Source of the DNA: Ehretia macrophylla
Lineage: Eukaryota; Streptophyta; Magnoliopsida; Boraginales; Ehretiaceae
NCBI GenBank assembly: GCA_037974665.1
Contig: CM075771.1
Span: 5,208,881 to 5,272,880, forward strand
DNA length: 64,000 nucleotides
Direction of reading: 5' to 3'
A model generated the notes under the pieces. The model was not told the origin of the DNA and did not search any database. It worked only from the letters and a program-made list of their open reading frames with translations. Positions 1 to 10,640 of the stretch are shown piece by piece (positions within the stretch are counted from its first letter, which is position 1; the number at the start of each line of letters is the position of its first letter). Position numbers and translations under genes: made by a program.

Positions 1-483
1 GGTCCAATGGGCTTAACGCAACCCATCCGCTTCAACAACGCAGCATCCTCGCAAGACGTGATATCGACACGCTGGAGGGCCCTCTGATGTCCCGCGAGTC
101 AGGTTGTCGCCTTTTTAACAGCTCACGACGTACGATCCGGGAGGGAAAAACTGAGCAAAAGAAGAAAAATGGCCTGAAAATGACGACAACGTTCGATTTT
201 GATCTCAAAAAATGGGCACAGTGAGCAAGGTGGCTGCCCCCATCGTAGAGCTCTCAGAGCGCTTTGTAATGGTATGCTGTGCGCCGCATAACTCGTTACG
301 GATCAAAAGTTATGGGCACCGAAGCGACGGAGACGTGGTCACAAACCCTACGCCCTCGGTTTGCGGGCCCGGCTTCTATGTGAAGCGAAGTTGTCTTGTC
401 CAATGATCCGTGGGATTCGGTAATAGAGATTTGGTGGATAAAGTATCTTGGCAACCCTAACCAGTGGAAACAAAATTGAAAAG

Positions 484-602
484 GGGGTGCAACACGAGGA
501 CTTCACAGGGGGTCGCCCATCCTACTACTACTCTCGCCCAAGCACGCTTAACTTCGGAGTTCTGTTGGGATCCAGTGCATTAGTGCTGGTATGATCACAC
601 AC
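484..602 (-). rRNA. 5S rRNA: 5S rRNA gene, copy 1
   Basis: Full 119 nt by alignment to the window consensus. About 7 substitutions, including two in the first six nucleotides of the RNA and one inside the internal control region, so it may be a weak or silent copy. Confidence 0.93.
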
Positions 603-1161
603 ATCATGTTGAGGGCACAATTCCTATATGTGTTAACGGTTCACAGTGCCAGCCTGGAGAGATGGCCCATTCAAAAGGCCCAATGGGCTTAACGACAACC
701 CATCCGCTTCAACAACGCAGCATCCTCGCAAGACGTGATATCAAAAATGTTGTAAGGCCCACTGATGTCCCGCGAGTCAGGTTGTCGTCCTTTTAACAGG
801 TCACGACGTACGGTCCGGGACGGAAAAACAGAGGAAAAGAAGAAAAGTGGCCTGAAACTAATGAAAACGTTCGATTTTGGGCTTCGAAAATGGGCACAAC
901 GAGCAAGCTGGCAACCATCGTCGTAGAACTCTCAGAGAGCTTTGCAACGGTCTGTTGTGCGCCACGTAACTCTTTACGGATCAAAAGTTATGGGCACCAG
1001 AGCGACGAAGACCTGGTCATAAACCCTACGCCCTCCGGTTGCGGGCCCGGCCTCTACGTGAAGCGAAGTTCTCTTACCCAATGTTCCATGGGATTCGGTA
1101 ATAGAGATTTGGTGGATAAAGTATCTTGGCAACCCTAACTAGGGCAAAAAAAATTGAAAAG

Positions 1162-1280
1162 GGGGTGCAACACGAGGAATTCACAGGGGGTCACCCATCC
1201 TAGTACTACTCTCACCCAAGCACGCTTGACTACGGAGTTCTGAAGGGATCCGGTGCATTAGTGCTGGTATGATCGCACCC
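1162..1280 (-). rRNA. 5S rRNA: 5S rRNA gene, copy 2
   Basis: Full length, about 6 substitutions. Changes at RNA positions 67, 53 and 49 fall in or beside the A-box region (GTTAAGCGTGCTTGG in the consensus). The 5' end is intact. Confidence 0.93.
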
Positions 1281-1837
1281 GTCATGTTGAGGGCACAATT
1301 CTTATATGTGTTAACGGTTCACAGTCCAAGCCTAGAGAGATAGCCCATTCAAAAGGCCCAATGGGCTTAATGACAACCCTTCCGCTTCAACAATGCAGCA
1401 TCCTCACAAGATGTGATATCGACACATTGTAGGGACCTCTGATGTCCCGCGAGTCAGGTTGTCGTCCTTTTAAAAGCTCACGACGTACGATTCGGGACGG
1501 AAAAACAGAGCAAAAGAAAAAAAGTGCCAAGAAACTGATAAAAACGTTCAATTTTGGGATCCAAAAACGAGCACAGCGAGCAAGCTATCTGCCCCTGTCA
1601 TAGACCTCTCAGAGAGCTTTGCAACGGTATGCTGTGCGCTGCGTAACTCCTTACGGATCAAAAGTTATGGGCACCGGAGCGACGGAGACCTGGTCACAAA
1701 CCCTACGCCCTCGGTTTACGGGCCCGGCCTCTACGTGAAGCGAAATTGTCTTGCCCAATGTTTCGTCGGATTCGGTAATAGAGATTTGGTGGATAAAGTA
1801 TCTTGGCAACCCTAACGGGGCAAAAAAAATTGAAAAG

Positions 1838-1956
1838 GAGGTGCAACACGAGGACTTCTCAAGGGGTCACCCATCCTAGTACTACTCTCGCCCAAGAATG
1901 CTTAACTTCGGAGTTCTGATGGGATCCAGTGCATTAGTGCTGGTATGATCGCACCC
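1838..1956 (-). rRNA. 5S rRNA: 5S rRNA gene, copy 3
   Basis: Full length, about 6 substitutions. Two adjacent-region changes at RNA positions 60 and 58 alter the A box, and the 3' end reads CACCTC rather than CACCCC. Confidence 0.93.
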
Positions 1957-2507
1957 GTCCTGTTGAGGGCACAATTCCTATATGTGTTAACTGTTCACAG
2001 TCCCAGCCTAGAGAGATGGCCCATTCAAAAGGTCCAATGGGCTTAACGACAACCCATCCGCTTCAACAACACAGCATCCTCGCAAGACATGATATCGACA
2101 TGTTGTAGGGCCCTCTGATGTCCCGCGAGTCAGGTTGTCGTCCTTTTAACAACTCACGATGTACGATCCGGGACGGAAAAACAGAGCAAAATAAGAAAAG
2201 TGGACTGAAACTGATGAAAATGTTCAATTTTGGGCTCCAAAAATGGGCATAGCGAGCAACCTGGCTTCGTAGAGCTCTTAGAGAGCTTTGCAACGGTATG
2301 CTGTGCACCGCGTAACTCCTTACGGATCAAAAGTTATGGGCACCGGAGCGACGGAGACTTGGTCACAAACCCTACGCCCTCGGTTTTTTGGGCCCGGCCT
2401 CTACATGAAGCGAAGTTGTCTAGCCCAATTTTCCGTGACATTCGGTAATAGAGATTTGGTGGATAAAGTATCTAGGCAACCCTAACCAGGGCAAAAAAAA
2501 TTGAAAA

Positions 2508-2626
2508 GGGCTGCAACACGAGGAGTTCACAAGGGGTCACCCATCCTAGTACTATTCTCGCCCAAGCACGCTTAACTTCGGAGTTCTGATGGGATCCGGT
2601 GTATTAGTGCTGGTATGATCGCACCC
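2508..2626 (-). rRNA. 5S rRNA: 5S rRNA gene, copy 4
   Basis: Full length, about 6 substitutions, including the 3'-terminal stem (GCAGCCC in place of GCACCCC). A box intact. Confidence 0.93.
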
Positions 2627-3183
2627 GTCATCTTGAGGGCACAATTCCTTTATGTGTTAACGGTTCACAGTGCCAGCCTGGAGAGATGGCCCATTCAAAA
2701 GGCCCAATGGGCTTGACGACAACCCATCCGCTTCAACAACACAGCATCCTCACAAGACGTGATATCGACACGCTGTAGGGCCCTCTGATGTCCTGCGAGT
2801 CAGGTTGTCGCCCTTTTAACATCTCACGACGTACGATCCGGGACGAAAAAACAGAGTAAAGAAGAAAAATGGCTTGAACCTGAAGAAAACGTTCGATTTT
2901 GGACTCCAAAAATGGTCACAGCGAGCAAGGTGGCTGCTTCCATCATAGAGCTCTCAGAGAGCTTTGTAATGGTATGCTGTGCGCCGCATAACTCTTTACG
3001 GATCAAAAGTTATGGGCACCGGAGCGACGGAGACGTGGTCACAAACACTAAGTCCTCGGTTTGCAGGCCTGGCTTCTATGTGAAGCGAAGTTGTCTTGTC
3101 CAATGATCCGTGGGATTCGGTAATAGAGATTTGATGGATAAAGTATCTTGGCAACCCTAACCAGGGCAAAAAAAATTGAAAAT

Positions 3184-3302
3184 GGGGTGCAACACGAGGA
3201 CTTCACAGGAGGTCACCCATCCTAGTACTACTCTCGCCCAAGCAAGTTTAACTTCGGAGTTCTGATGGGATCCGGTGCATTAGTGCTGTTATGATCACAC
3301 CC
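3184..3302 (-). rRNA. 5S rRNA: 5S rRNA gene, copy 5
   Basis: Full length, about 6 substitutions, with two in the A box and a CpG transition near the RNA 5' end (GTGTGATC for GTGCGATC). Confidence 0.93.
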
Positions 3303-3860
3303 GTCATGTTGAGGGAACAATTCCTATATGTGTTAACGGTTCAGAGTGCCAGCATGGAGAGATGGCCCATTCAAAAGGCTCAATGGGCTTAACGACAACC
3401 CATCCGCTTCAACAACGCAGCATCCTCGCAAGATGTGATATAGACATGTTGTAGGGCCCTCTGATGTACAGCGAGTCAGGTTGTCGTCCTTTTAACAGCT
3501 CACGACGTACGATCCGGGACGAAAAAACAGGGCAAAAGAAGAAAAGTGGCTTGAAACTGATGAAAACGTTCAATTTTGGGCTACAAAAATGGGCATAGCG
3601 AGCAAACTGGCTGCCCCCGTCGTAGAGCTCCTAGAGGGGTTTGCAACGGTGTGTTGTGCGCCGCGTAACTCCTTACGGACCAAACTTTATGGGCACTGGA
3701 GCGACGGAGACCTGGTCCCAAAATTTCCGCCCTCAGTATGCGGGCCCGGGCTCTACGTGAAGCGAAATTGTCTTGCCCAATGTTCCGTGGGATTCAGTAA
3801 TAGAGATTTGGTGGAACAAGTATTTTGGCAACCCTAACCGGGGCAAAAAAAATTGAAAAG

Positions 3861-3979
3861 GGGGTGCAACACGAGGACTTCCCATGGGGTCACCAATCCT
3901 AGTACTACTCTCGCCCAAGCACGATTAACTTCGGCGTTCTGATGGGATCTGGTGCATTAGTGCTGGTATGATCGCACCC
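3861..3979 (-). rRNA. 5S rRNA: 5S rRNA gene, copy 6
   Basis: Full length, about 5 substitutions. One lies in the A box and one in the C-box region. Confidence 0.94.
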
Positions 3980-4536
3980 GTCATCTTGAGGGCACAATTC
4001 CTATATGTGTTAACGGTTCACAGTCCCAGCCTAGAGCGATGGCCCATTCAAAAGGCCCAATGGGCTTAACGACAACCCATCTGCTTCAACAACGCATCAT
4101 CCTCGCAAGATCTGATATCGACACGTTGTAGGGCAATCTGATGTCCCGTGAGTCAGGTTTTCATCCTTTTAACAGCTCATGACGTACGATCCGGGACGAA
4201 AAAATAGGGCAAAAGAAGAAAAGTCGCCTGAAAATGAGAAAAACGTAAAATTTTGGGCTCCAAAAACGGGCATAGCGAGCAAGCTGGCTGCCCCTGTCGT
4301 TGAGCTCTCAGAGTGCTTTGGAACGGTATGATGTGCGCTGCGTAACTCCTTACGGATCAAAAGTTATGGGCACCGGAGCGACGAAGACCTGGTCACAAAC
4401 ACTACGCGCTCGGTTTGCGGGCCCAGCCTCTACGTGAAGCGAAGTTGTCTTGCCCAATGTTCAGTGGGATTTGGTAATAGAGATTTGGTGGATAAACTAT
4501 CTTAGCAACCCTAACCGGGGCAAAAAACTTGAAAAG

Positions 4537-4655
4537 GATGTGCAACACGAGTACTTCCCAGGGCGTCACCCATCCTTGTGTTTCTCTCGCCCAAGCACGC
4601 TTAACTTCGGAGTTCTGATGGGATCCGGTGCATTAGTGCTGGTATGATCGCACCC
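4537..4655 (-). rRNA. 5S rRNA: 5S rRNA gene, copy 7 (altered intermediate element)
   Basis: Full length, about 8 substitutions. Four of them cluster at RNA positions 73-79, just past the intermediate element (AGTAGTACTAGG region of the consensus). The gene's 3' terminus is also changed. Likely a pseudogene in effect, although length and ends are preserved. Confidence 0.9.
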
Positions 4656-5213
4656 GTCCTGTTGAGGGCACAATTCTTAAATGTGTTAACAGTTCACAGT
4701 CCCAGCCTAGAGAGATGGCCCATTCAAAAGGCCCAATGGGCTTAACGAAAAACCATCCGCTTCAACAACGCAGCATCCTCGCAAGACGTTATATCAAAAA
4801 CGTTGTAAGGCCCTCTGATGTCCCGCGAGTCAGGTTGTCGTCCTTTTAACAGCTCACGACGTAAGATTCGGGACGAAAAAATAGAGGAAAAGAAGAAAAG
4901 TGGCCTGAAACTAATGAAAACGTACGATTTTGGGCTCCGAAAATGGGCACAGTAAGCATGCTGGCTGCCACCGTCGTAGAGCTCTCAGAGAGCTTTGCAA
5001 CGGTATGCTGTGCATCGCGTAACTCCTTACAGATCAAAAGTTATGGGTATCGGAGCGACGGAGACCTGGTCACAAACCCTACGCCCTCGGTTTGTGGACC
5101 CGGCCTCTACGTGAGGCGAAGTTGTCTTGCCCAATGTTCCGTGGGATTCAGTAATAGAGATTTGGTGGATAAAGTATCTTGGCAACCCTAACCAGGGCAA
5201 AAAAAATTGAAAA

Positions 5214-5332
5214 GGGGTGCAACACGAGGACTTCCCTGGTGGTCACCCATCTTAGTACTATTCTTGCCCAAGCACGCTTAACTGTGGAGTTCGGATGGGA
5301 TCCGGTGAATTAGTGCTGGTATGATCGCACCC
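5214..5332 (-). rRNA. 5S rRNA: 5S rRNA gene, copy 8 (with rewritten upstream flank)
   Basis: Full length, about 9 substitutions spread over the gene. Its upstream flank is unique: the usual GTCATGTTGAGGG (plus strand) is replaced by TTAACTGCGGAGTTGAAGG, a copy of 5S internal sequence. See the separate regulatory entry. Confidence 0.9.
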
Positions 5333-5349
5333 TTAACTGCGGAGTTGAA
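5333..5349 (-). promoter_or_regulatory. 5S upstream region replaced by a copy of 5S internal sequence
   Basis: On the gene strand the bases just upstream of copy 8 read CAACTCCGCAGTTAA, followed by GGGTGCGATC. AACTCCG.AGTTAAG is the 5S internal sequence around RNA positions 42-56. Every other intact unit has CCCTCAACATGAC here. This looks like templated filler at a repaired break. It moves the TATA-like element a few bases further upstream and removes the C at -1. Confidence 0.8.
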
Positions 5350-5864
5350 GGCACAATTCCTATATGTGTTAACGGTTCACAGAGCCAGCCTAGAGAGATG
5401 GCCCATTCAAAAGGACCAATGGGCTTAACAACAACCCATCCGCTTCAACAACGCAGCATCCTTGCAAGACGTGATATCGACACATTGTAGGGCCCTCTGA
5501 TGTGCCGCGAGTCAGGTTGTCGTCCTTTTAACAACTCACGACGTACAATCCGGGACGGAAAAATAGGACAAAAGAAGAAAAGTGGCATGAAACAAATGAA
5601 AATGTTCGATTTTGGGCTCCAAAAATGGGCAGAGCGAGCAAGCTTTGCAACGGTACGCTGTGCGCCGCGTAACTCCTTACGGATCAAAAGTAATGGGCAC
5701 CGGAGCGACGGAGACCTGGTCACAAACCCTACGCCCTCGGTTTGTAGGCCCCACCTCTACGTGAAGCGAAGTTGTCTTGCCTAATGTTCCGTGGGATTGG
5801 GTAATAGAGATTTGGTGGATAAAGTAACTTGGCAACCCTAACCAGGGCAAAAAAAATTGAAAAT

Positions 5865-5983
5865 GGGGTGCAACACGAGGACGTCCGAGGGGGTCAACCA
5901 TCCTAGTACTACTCTCGCCCAAGCACGCTTAACTTCGGAGTTCTGACGGGATCCGGTGCATTGGTGCTGGTATGATCGCACCC
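5865..5983 (-). rRNA. 5S rRNA: 5S rRNA gene, copy 9
   Basis: Full length, about 5 substitutions, none in the A box. Its unit is short (651 bp from the previous gene) because about 30 bp, including the AGCTCT/AGAGCT dyad, is missing from the spacer near 5641. Confidence 0.94.
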
Positions 5984-6540
5984 GTCATGTTGTGGGCACA
6001 ATTCCTATTTCTGTTAACGGTTCACAGTCCCAACCTAGAGAGATGGCCCATTCAAAAGGCCTAATGGGCTTAACGACAACCCATCCACTTCAACAACGCA
6101 GAATCCTTGCAAGACGTGATATCGACACGTTGTAGGGCCCTCTGATGTCCCGCGAGTCAGGTTGTCGTCCTTTTAACAACTCACGACGTACGATCCGGAA
6201 CAGAAAAACAGATCAAAAGAAGAAAAGTGGCCTGAAACTGATGAAAACGTTCGATTTTGGCCTCCAAAAAGGGCACAGCAAGCAAGCTTGTTGCCTCTGT
6301 CGTAGAGCTCTCAGAGTGCTTTGCAACGGTATGCTGTGCACTGTGTAATTCCTTACGGATCAAAAGTTATGGGCATCGAAGCGACGGAGAACTGGTCACA
6401 AACCCTACGCCCTCGGTTTGCGGGCCCGGCCTCTTCGTGAAGTGAAGTTGTCTTGCCCAATGTTCCGTGGGATTCGGTAATAGAGATTTGGTGGATAAAG
6501 TATCTTGGCAACCCTAACTAGGGCAAAAAAAATTGAAAAG

Positions 6541-6659
6541 GGGGTGCAACACGAGGACTTCCCAGGGGGTCACCCATCCTAGTACTACTCTTGCACAAGC
6601 ATGCTTTACTTCGGAATTTTGATGGCATCCGGTGCATTAGTGCTGGTATGATCGCACCC
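6541..6659 (-). rRNA. 5S rRNA: 5S rRNA gene, copy 10 (damaged A box)
   Basis: Full length, about 7 substitutions. Six fall between RNA positions 41 and 68, covering the A box and its flank, so internal-promoter function is doubtful. Confidence 0.9.
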
Positions 6660-7216
6660 GTCATCTTGAGGGCACAATTCCTATATGTGTTAACGGTTCA
6701 TCGTCCCAGCCTAGAGAGATGGCCCTTTCAAAAGGCCCAATGGGCTTAACGACAACCCATCCGCTTCAACAACGCAGTATCCTCGCAAGATGTGATATCG
6801 ACACGTTGTAGGGCAATCTGATGTCCCGCGAGTCAGGTTGACGTCCTTTTAACAGCTCACGACGTACGATCCAGGACGGAAAAACAGAGCAAAAAAGAAA
6901 AGTGGCTTGAAACTGATGAAAACGTTCGATTTTGGGCTCAAAAAACGGGCACAGCGAGCAAGCTCATTGCCCTTGTCGTAGAGCCCTTAGAGAGCTTTGC
7001 AACGGTATGTTGTGCGCTGCGTAACTCCTTACAGATCAAAAGTTATGGGCACCGGAGCGAAGGAGACCTGGTCACAAACCTTACGCCCTCGGTTTGTGGG
7101 CCCGGCCTCTACGTGAACCAAAGTTGTCTTGCCCAATGTTCCGTGGGATTCGATAATAGAGATTTGGTGGATAAAATATCTTGGCAACCCTAACCAAGGC
7201 AAAAAAAATTGAAAAG

Positions 7217-7335
7217 GGGGTGCAACACGAGGACTTCCATGGGGGTCACCCATCCTAGTACTACTCTCGCCCAAGCACGCTTAACTTCAGAGTTCTGATG
7301 GGATCCAGTGCATTAGTGCTGGTATGTTCACACCC
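7217..7335 (-). rRNA. 5S rRNA: 5S rRNA gene, copy 11
   Basis: Full length, about 6 substitutions, two of them at RNA positions 6 and 9 (GTGTGAACATACC). A box intact. Confidence 0.93.
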
Positions 7336-7893
7336 GTCATGTTGAGGGCACAATTCCTATATGTGTTAACGGTTCACAGTCCCAACCTAGAGAGATGGCC
7401 CATTCAAAAGGCCCAATAGGCTTAACGACAACTCGTGCGCTTCAACAACGCAGCATTCTCGCAAGACATGATATCGACACATTGTAGGGCCCTCTGATGT
7501 CCCGCTAGTCAGGTTGTCGTCCTTTTTACTGCTCACGACGTACGATCCGGGACGAAAAAATAGAGCAAAAGAAGAAAAGTGGCTTGAAACTGATGAAAAG
7601 TTTCAATTTTGGGCTCCAAAAATGGTCACAGCAAGCAAGCTCACTGCCCCCGTCGTAGAGCTCTCAGAGAGATTTACAACGGTATGCTGGGCGCTGCGTA
7701 ACTCCTTACGGATCAAAAGTTATGGGCATCAGAGCGACGAAGACCTGGTCACAAACCCTACGCCCACGGTTTGCGGGCCCGGCCTCTACGTGAAGCGAAG
7801 TTGTCTTGCCCAATGTTCCGTGGTATTTGGTAATAGGGATTTGGTGGATAAAGTATCTTGGCAACCCTAACCAGGGCAAAAAAAATTGAAAAG

Positions 7894-8012
7894 GGGGTGC
7901 AACACGAGGACTTCCCAGGGGGTAACCCATCCTAGTACTACTATCGCCCAAGCACGCTTAACTTCGGAGTTCTGATGGGATCCAGTGCATTAGTATTGGT
8001 ATGATCGTACCC
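7894..8012 (-). rRNA. 5S rRNA: 5S rRNA gene, copy 12
   Basis: Full length, about 6 substitutions, mostly in the first 30 nt of the RNA (GGGTACGATCATACCAATAC). Confidence 0.93.
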
Positions 8013-8563
8013 GTCATGTTGAGGGCACAATTTTTATATGTGTTAACGGTTCATTGTCCCAGCCCAGAGAGATGGCCCATTCAAAAGGCCAAATGGGATT
8101 AACGACAACCCATCCGCTTCAACAACACAGCATCCTCGCAAGACGTGATATCGACAAGTTGTAGGGCCCTCTGATGTCCCGTGAGTCAGGTTGTCGTCCT
8201 TTTAATAGCTCACGACATACGATCCGGGACGGAAAAATAGAGCAAAAGAAGAAAAGTGGACTGAAACTGTAGAAAATGTTCGATTTTAGGCTCCAAAAAT
8301 GGGCACAGCCAGCAAGATCGCTGCCCACGTCGTAGAGCTCTCAGAGAGCTTTGCAACGGTATGATGTGCCCCACGTAACTCCTTACGAATCAAAAGTTAT
8401 TGGCGCCGGAGCGATGGAGACCTTGTCACAAACCCTACGCCCTCGATTTGCGGGCCCGGCCTCTACGTGAAGCGAAGTTGTCTTGCCCAATGTTCTATGG
8501 GATTCAGTAATAGAGATTTGGTGGATAAAGTATCTTGGCACCAGGGCAAAAGAAATTGAAAAG

Positions 8564-8682
8564 GGGGTGCAACACAAGGACTTCCCAAGGGGTCACCCAT
8601 CCTAGTACTACTCTCACCCAAGCACGCTTAACTTCGGAGTTCTGATGGGATCTGGTGCATTAGTGCTGGTATGATCGCACCC
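8564..8682 (-). rRNA. 5S rRNA: 5S rRNA gene, copy 13
   Basis: Full length, only about 4 substitutions, all of transition type. The telobox-like AACCCTAA normally downstream is deleted here (TTGGCACCAGGGC), giving a 670-bp unit. Confidence 0.95.
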
Positions 8683-9240
8683 GTCATGTTGAGGGCACAA
8701 TTCCTATATGTGTTACCGGTTCACAGTCCTAGCCTAGAGAGATGGCCCATTCAAAAGGCCCAATGGGCTTAACGACAACCCATCCACTTCAACAACGCAT
8801 CATCCTCGCAAGACGTGATATCGACAAGTTGTAGGGCCTTCTGATGTCTCCCGAGTCTGGTTGTCATCCTTTTAGCATCTCACGACGTACGATCCGGGAC
8901 AAAAAAAAAGAGCAAAAGAAAAAAAGTGCCCTGAAACTGATAAAAACGTTCGATTTTGGGCTCCAAAAGTGGGCACAGCGAGCAAGCTAGCTGCCTACAT
9001 CGTAGAGCTCTCAGAGAGCTTTGCAACGGTATGTTGTGCGCCGCGTAACTCCTTACAGATCAAAAGTTATGGGCATCGGAGAGACGGAGACCTCGTCACA
9101 AACCCTACGCCCTCGGTTTGCGGGCCCGAGCTCTACGTGAAGTTAATTTGTCTTCCCAAATGTTCCGTGGGATTTCGTAATAGAAACTTGGTGAATAAAG
9201 AATGTTGGCAACCCTAACCAGGGCAAATAGAATTTAAAAG

Positions 9241-9359
9241 GGGGTGCAACACGAGGACTTCCCAGGGCGTCACCCGTCCTAGTACTACTCTCGCCCAAGC
9301 ACGCTTAACTTCGGATCTCTGATGGGATCCGGTGCATTAGTGCTGCTGTGATCCAACCC
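9241..9359 (-). rRNA. 5S rRNA: 5S rRNA gene, copy 14
   Basis: Full length, about 8 substitutions. Four lie in the first 17 nt of the RNA (GGGTTGGATCACAGC). The terminator A-run is also broken (CAAATAGAATTTAAAAG), so both ends look compromised. Confidence 0.88.
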
Positions 9360-9917
9360 GTCATCTTGAGGGCACAATTCATAAATGTGTTAACGATTCA
9401 CAGTACCAGTCTAGAGAGATGTCCCATTCAAAAGGCCCAATGGGCTTAACGACTACCCATCCGCTTCAACAACGCAGCATCCTCGCAAGACGTGATATCG
9501 ACACGTTGTAGGGCCCTCTGATGTCCCACGAGTCAGGTTTTTGTCCTTTTAACAGCTCACGGCGTACGATCCAGGACGGAAAAACAGAGCAAAAGAAGAA
9601 AAGTGGCTTGAAACTGATGAAAACATTCGATTTTGGGCTTCAAAAAGAGGCACAGCAAGCAAGCCGGCTGCCTCTGTCGTAGAGCTCTCAGAGAGCTTTG
9701 CAACTGTATGTTGTGCGCTACGTAACTCATTACGGATCAAAAGTTATGGGCACCGGAGCGACGGAGACCTGGTCACAAACCCTACGCCCTTGATTTGCGG
9801 GCCCGCCCTCTACGTGAAGCGAAGTTGTCTTGCCCAATGTTCCGTGGGATTCGATAATAGAGATTTGGTGGATAAAGTATCTTGGCAACCCTAACCAGGG
9901 CAAATAAATTTGAAAAA

Positions 9918-9945
9918 GGGGTGCAACACGAGGACTTCCCAGGGG
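9918..9945 (-). pseudogene. 5S rRNA: 5S rRNA 3'-end stub at retroelement junction
   Basis: Only the last 28 nt of a 5S gene remain (RNA positions 92-119). The match stops at AGGGG/CCAATG, where element 1 material begins. Not functional. Confidence 0.93.
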
Positions 9946-9966
9946 CCAATGTTCCATGAGATTTGT
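9946..9966. other. 5S-spacer-like filler at element 1 left junction
   Basis: CCAATGTTCCATGAGATTTG matches the spacer motif CCAATGTTCCGTGGGATTCG at 17 of 20 positions. In an intact unit that motif lies about 90 bp left of the gene's 3' end. It sits between the 5S stub and the gag zinc knuckle, which suggests a multi-step repair junction. Chance similarity is possible over so short a length. Confidence 0.6.
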
Positions 9967-10640
9967 TATGCCCCTTCCTGTCACAATAAGAACAGCTGAC
10001 GGACTGCGTAGCCGGTGAACTTCCTGTGGATTCGCGGGCGGAAGAGGCTGATGGCGCTTTCGTCGGGCCACGATTATTCCCTGGTCTGTTCTGGCTCTGG
10101 CCCTGATTACGACCATGACTCTAGAATTTCGTCTGCTGACCTGGAGGTTGGTATGGTTTCTTGTTTGGCTGACTCGAACCGGCTCCATCTGGTTTCCTCT
10201 TCTCCACTCGAGAGGCAGCAGCAAAGAGAGCAGAATAGGTATCAAAGTCATGAGAAGCCAACTGGTCCTGAATCTCTGGCCTCAATCCAATAGTAAATTT
10301 CCACATTCTCGCCTCCGGAGTACAAACCATATATTGAGCATAACGGGACAGTCGATCAAAACGAGCCTCGTACTGGGCCACCGTCATATTACCCTGGGTC
10401 AAGTGCATGAACTCCTCGATCCGCCTCTGCCTGGAAACTGCAGGTACATATTTCTCCTTAATTGCCTTAACGAAATTACCCCATAAGCGAAGTGTCTGAT
10501 CAGTCTCCCACAGTGCCTCTACAGTGTGCCACAAATGCTCGGCATTCCCGTGCAACAGAAATACAGCAAACTCCACTTTCTCTTCATCTGTATAATCAAG
10601 TGGCCTGAAAATCTTCTCAATCTCAGACAGCCAAGCCTCT
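9967..10640 (-). pseudogene. gag: gag remnant of retroelement 1
   Basis: A fragment of a retrotransposon Gag, the capsid/nucleocapsid protein that packages element RNA. It begins at EAWLSEIEK, carries the conserved A-E-H-(L/W)-W-H region of Retrotrans_gag proteins, and continues through QYEARFDRLSRYAQ. An in-frame TAG stop lies at about 10121. The same frame then reads a Gln/Asn-rich linker and a nucleocapsid zinc knuckle beginning CSYCDRKGHN at about 9994-9965. The final Cys of the CCHC knuckle is missing because the sequence changes at the junction. The N-terminal 93 residues seen in element 2 are deleted, and the apparent start MLDMT is encoded by fused LTR sequence. Non-functional. Confidence 0.9.

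Larger units (their letters stand above)
1..9945 (-). repeat. 5S rDNA tandem array, block 1
   Basis: Fifteen units with a period near 677 bp (gene starts are 651-678 bp apart), all transcribed leftward. The window opens inside a spacer (1-483). Between genes there is only 5S spacer of about 558 bp. Reading rightward from a gene it holds the upstream promoter, a dyad GCCCATT...AATGGGC, a GTCGTCCTTTTAACAGCTCACG stretch, a TTTTGG/CCAAAA dyad, an AGCTCT/AGAGCT dyad, a telobox-like AACCCTAAC and the next gene's terminator A-run. Small ORFs on both strands recur once per unit as by-products of the repeat and are not genes. The block ends where a retroelement interrupts the fifteenth gene. Confidence 0.97.

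Noticed and set aside
9730..10251. A 173-codon minus-strand ORF crossing the element 1 / 5S junction
   Set aside because: It is out of frame with gag and its C-terminal half is antisense 5S spacer. The true gag frame, with the zinc knuckle, is a different one.
10015..10486. Plus-strand ORFs antisense to gag (10015-10293, 10115-10486; also 23093-23275 and 23445-23834)
   Set aside because: They lie opposite a recognisable gag reading frame and have no family resemblance; shadows of the minus-strand gene.
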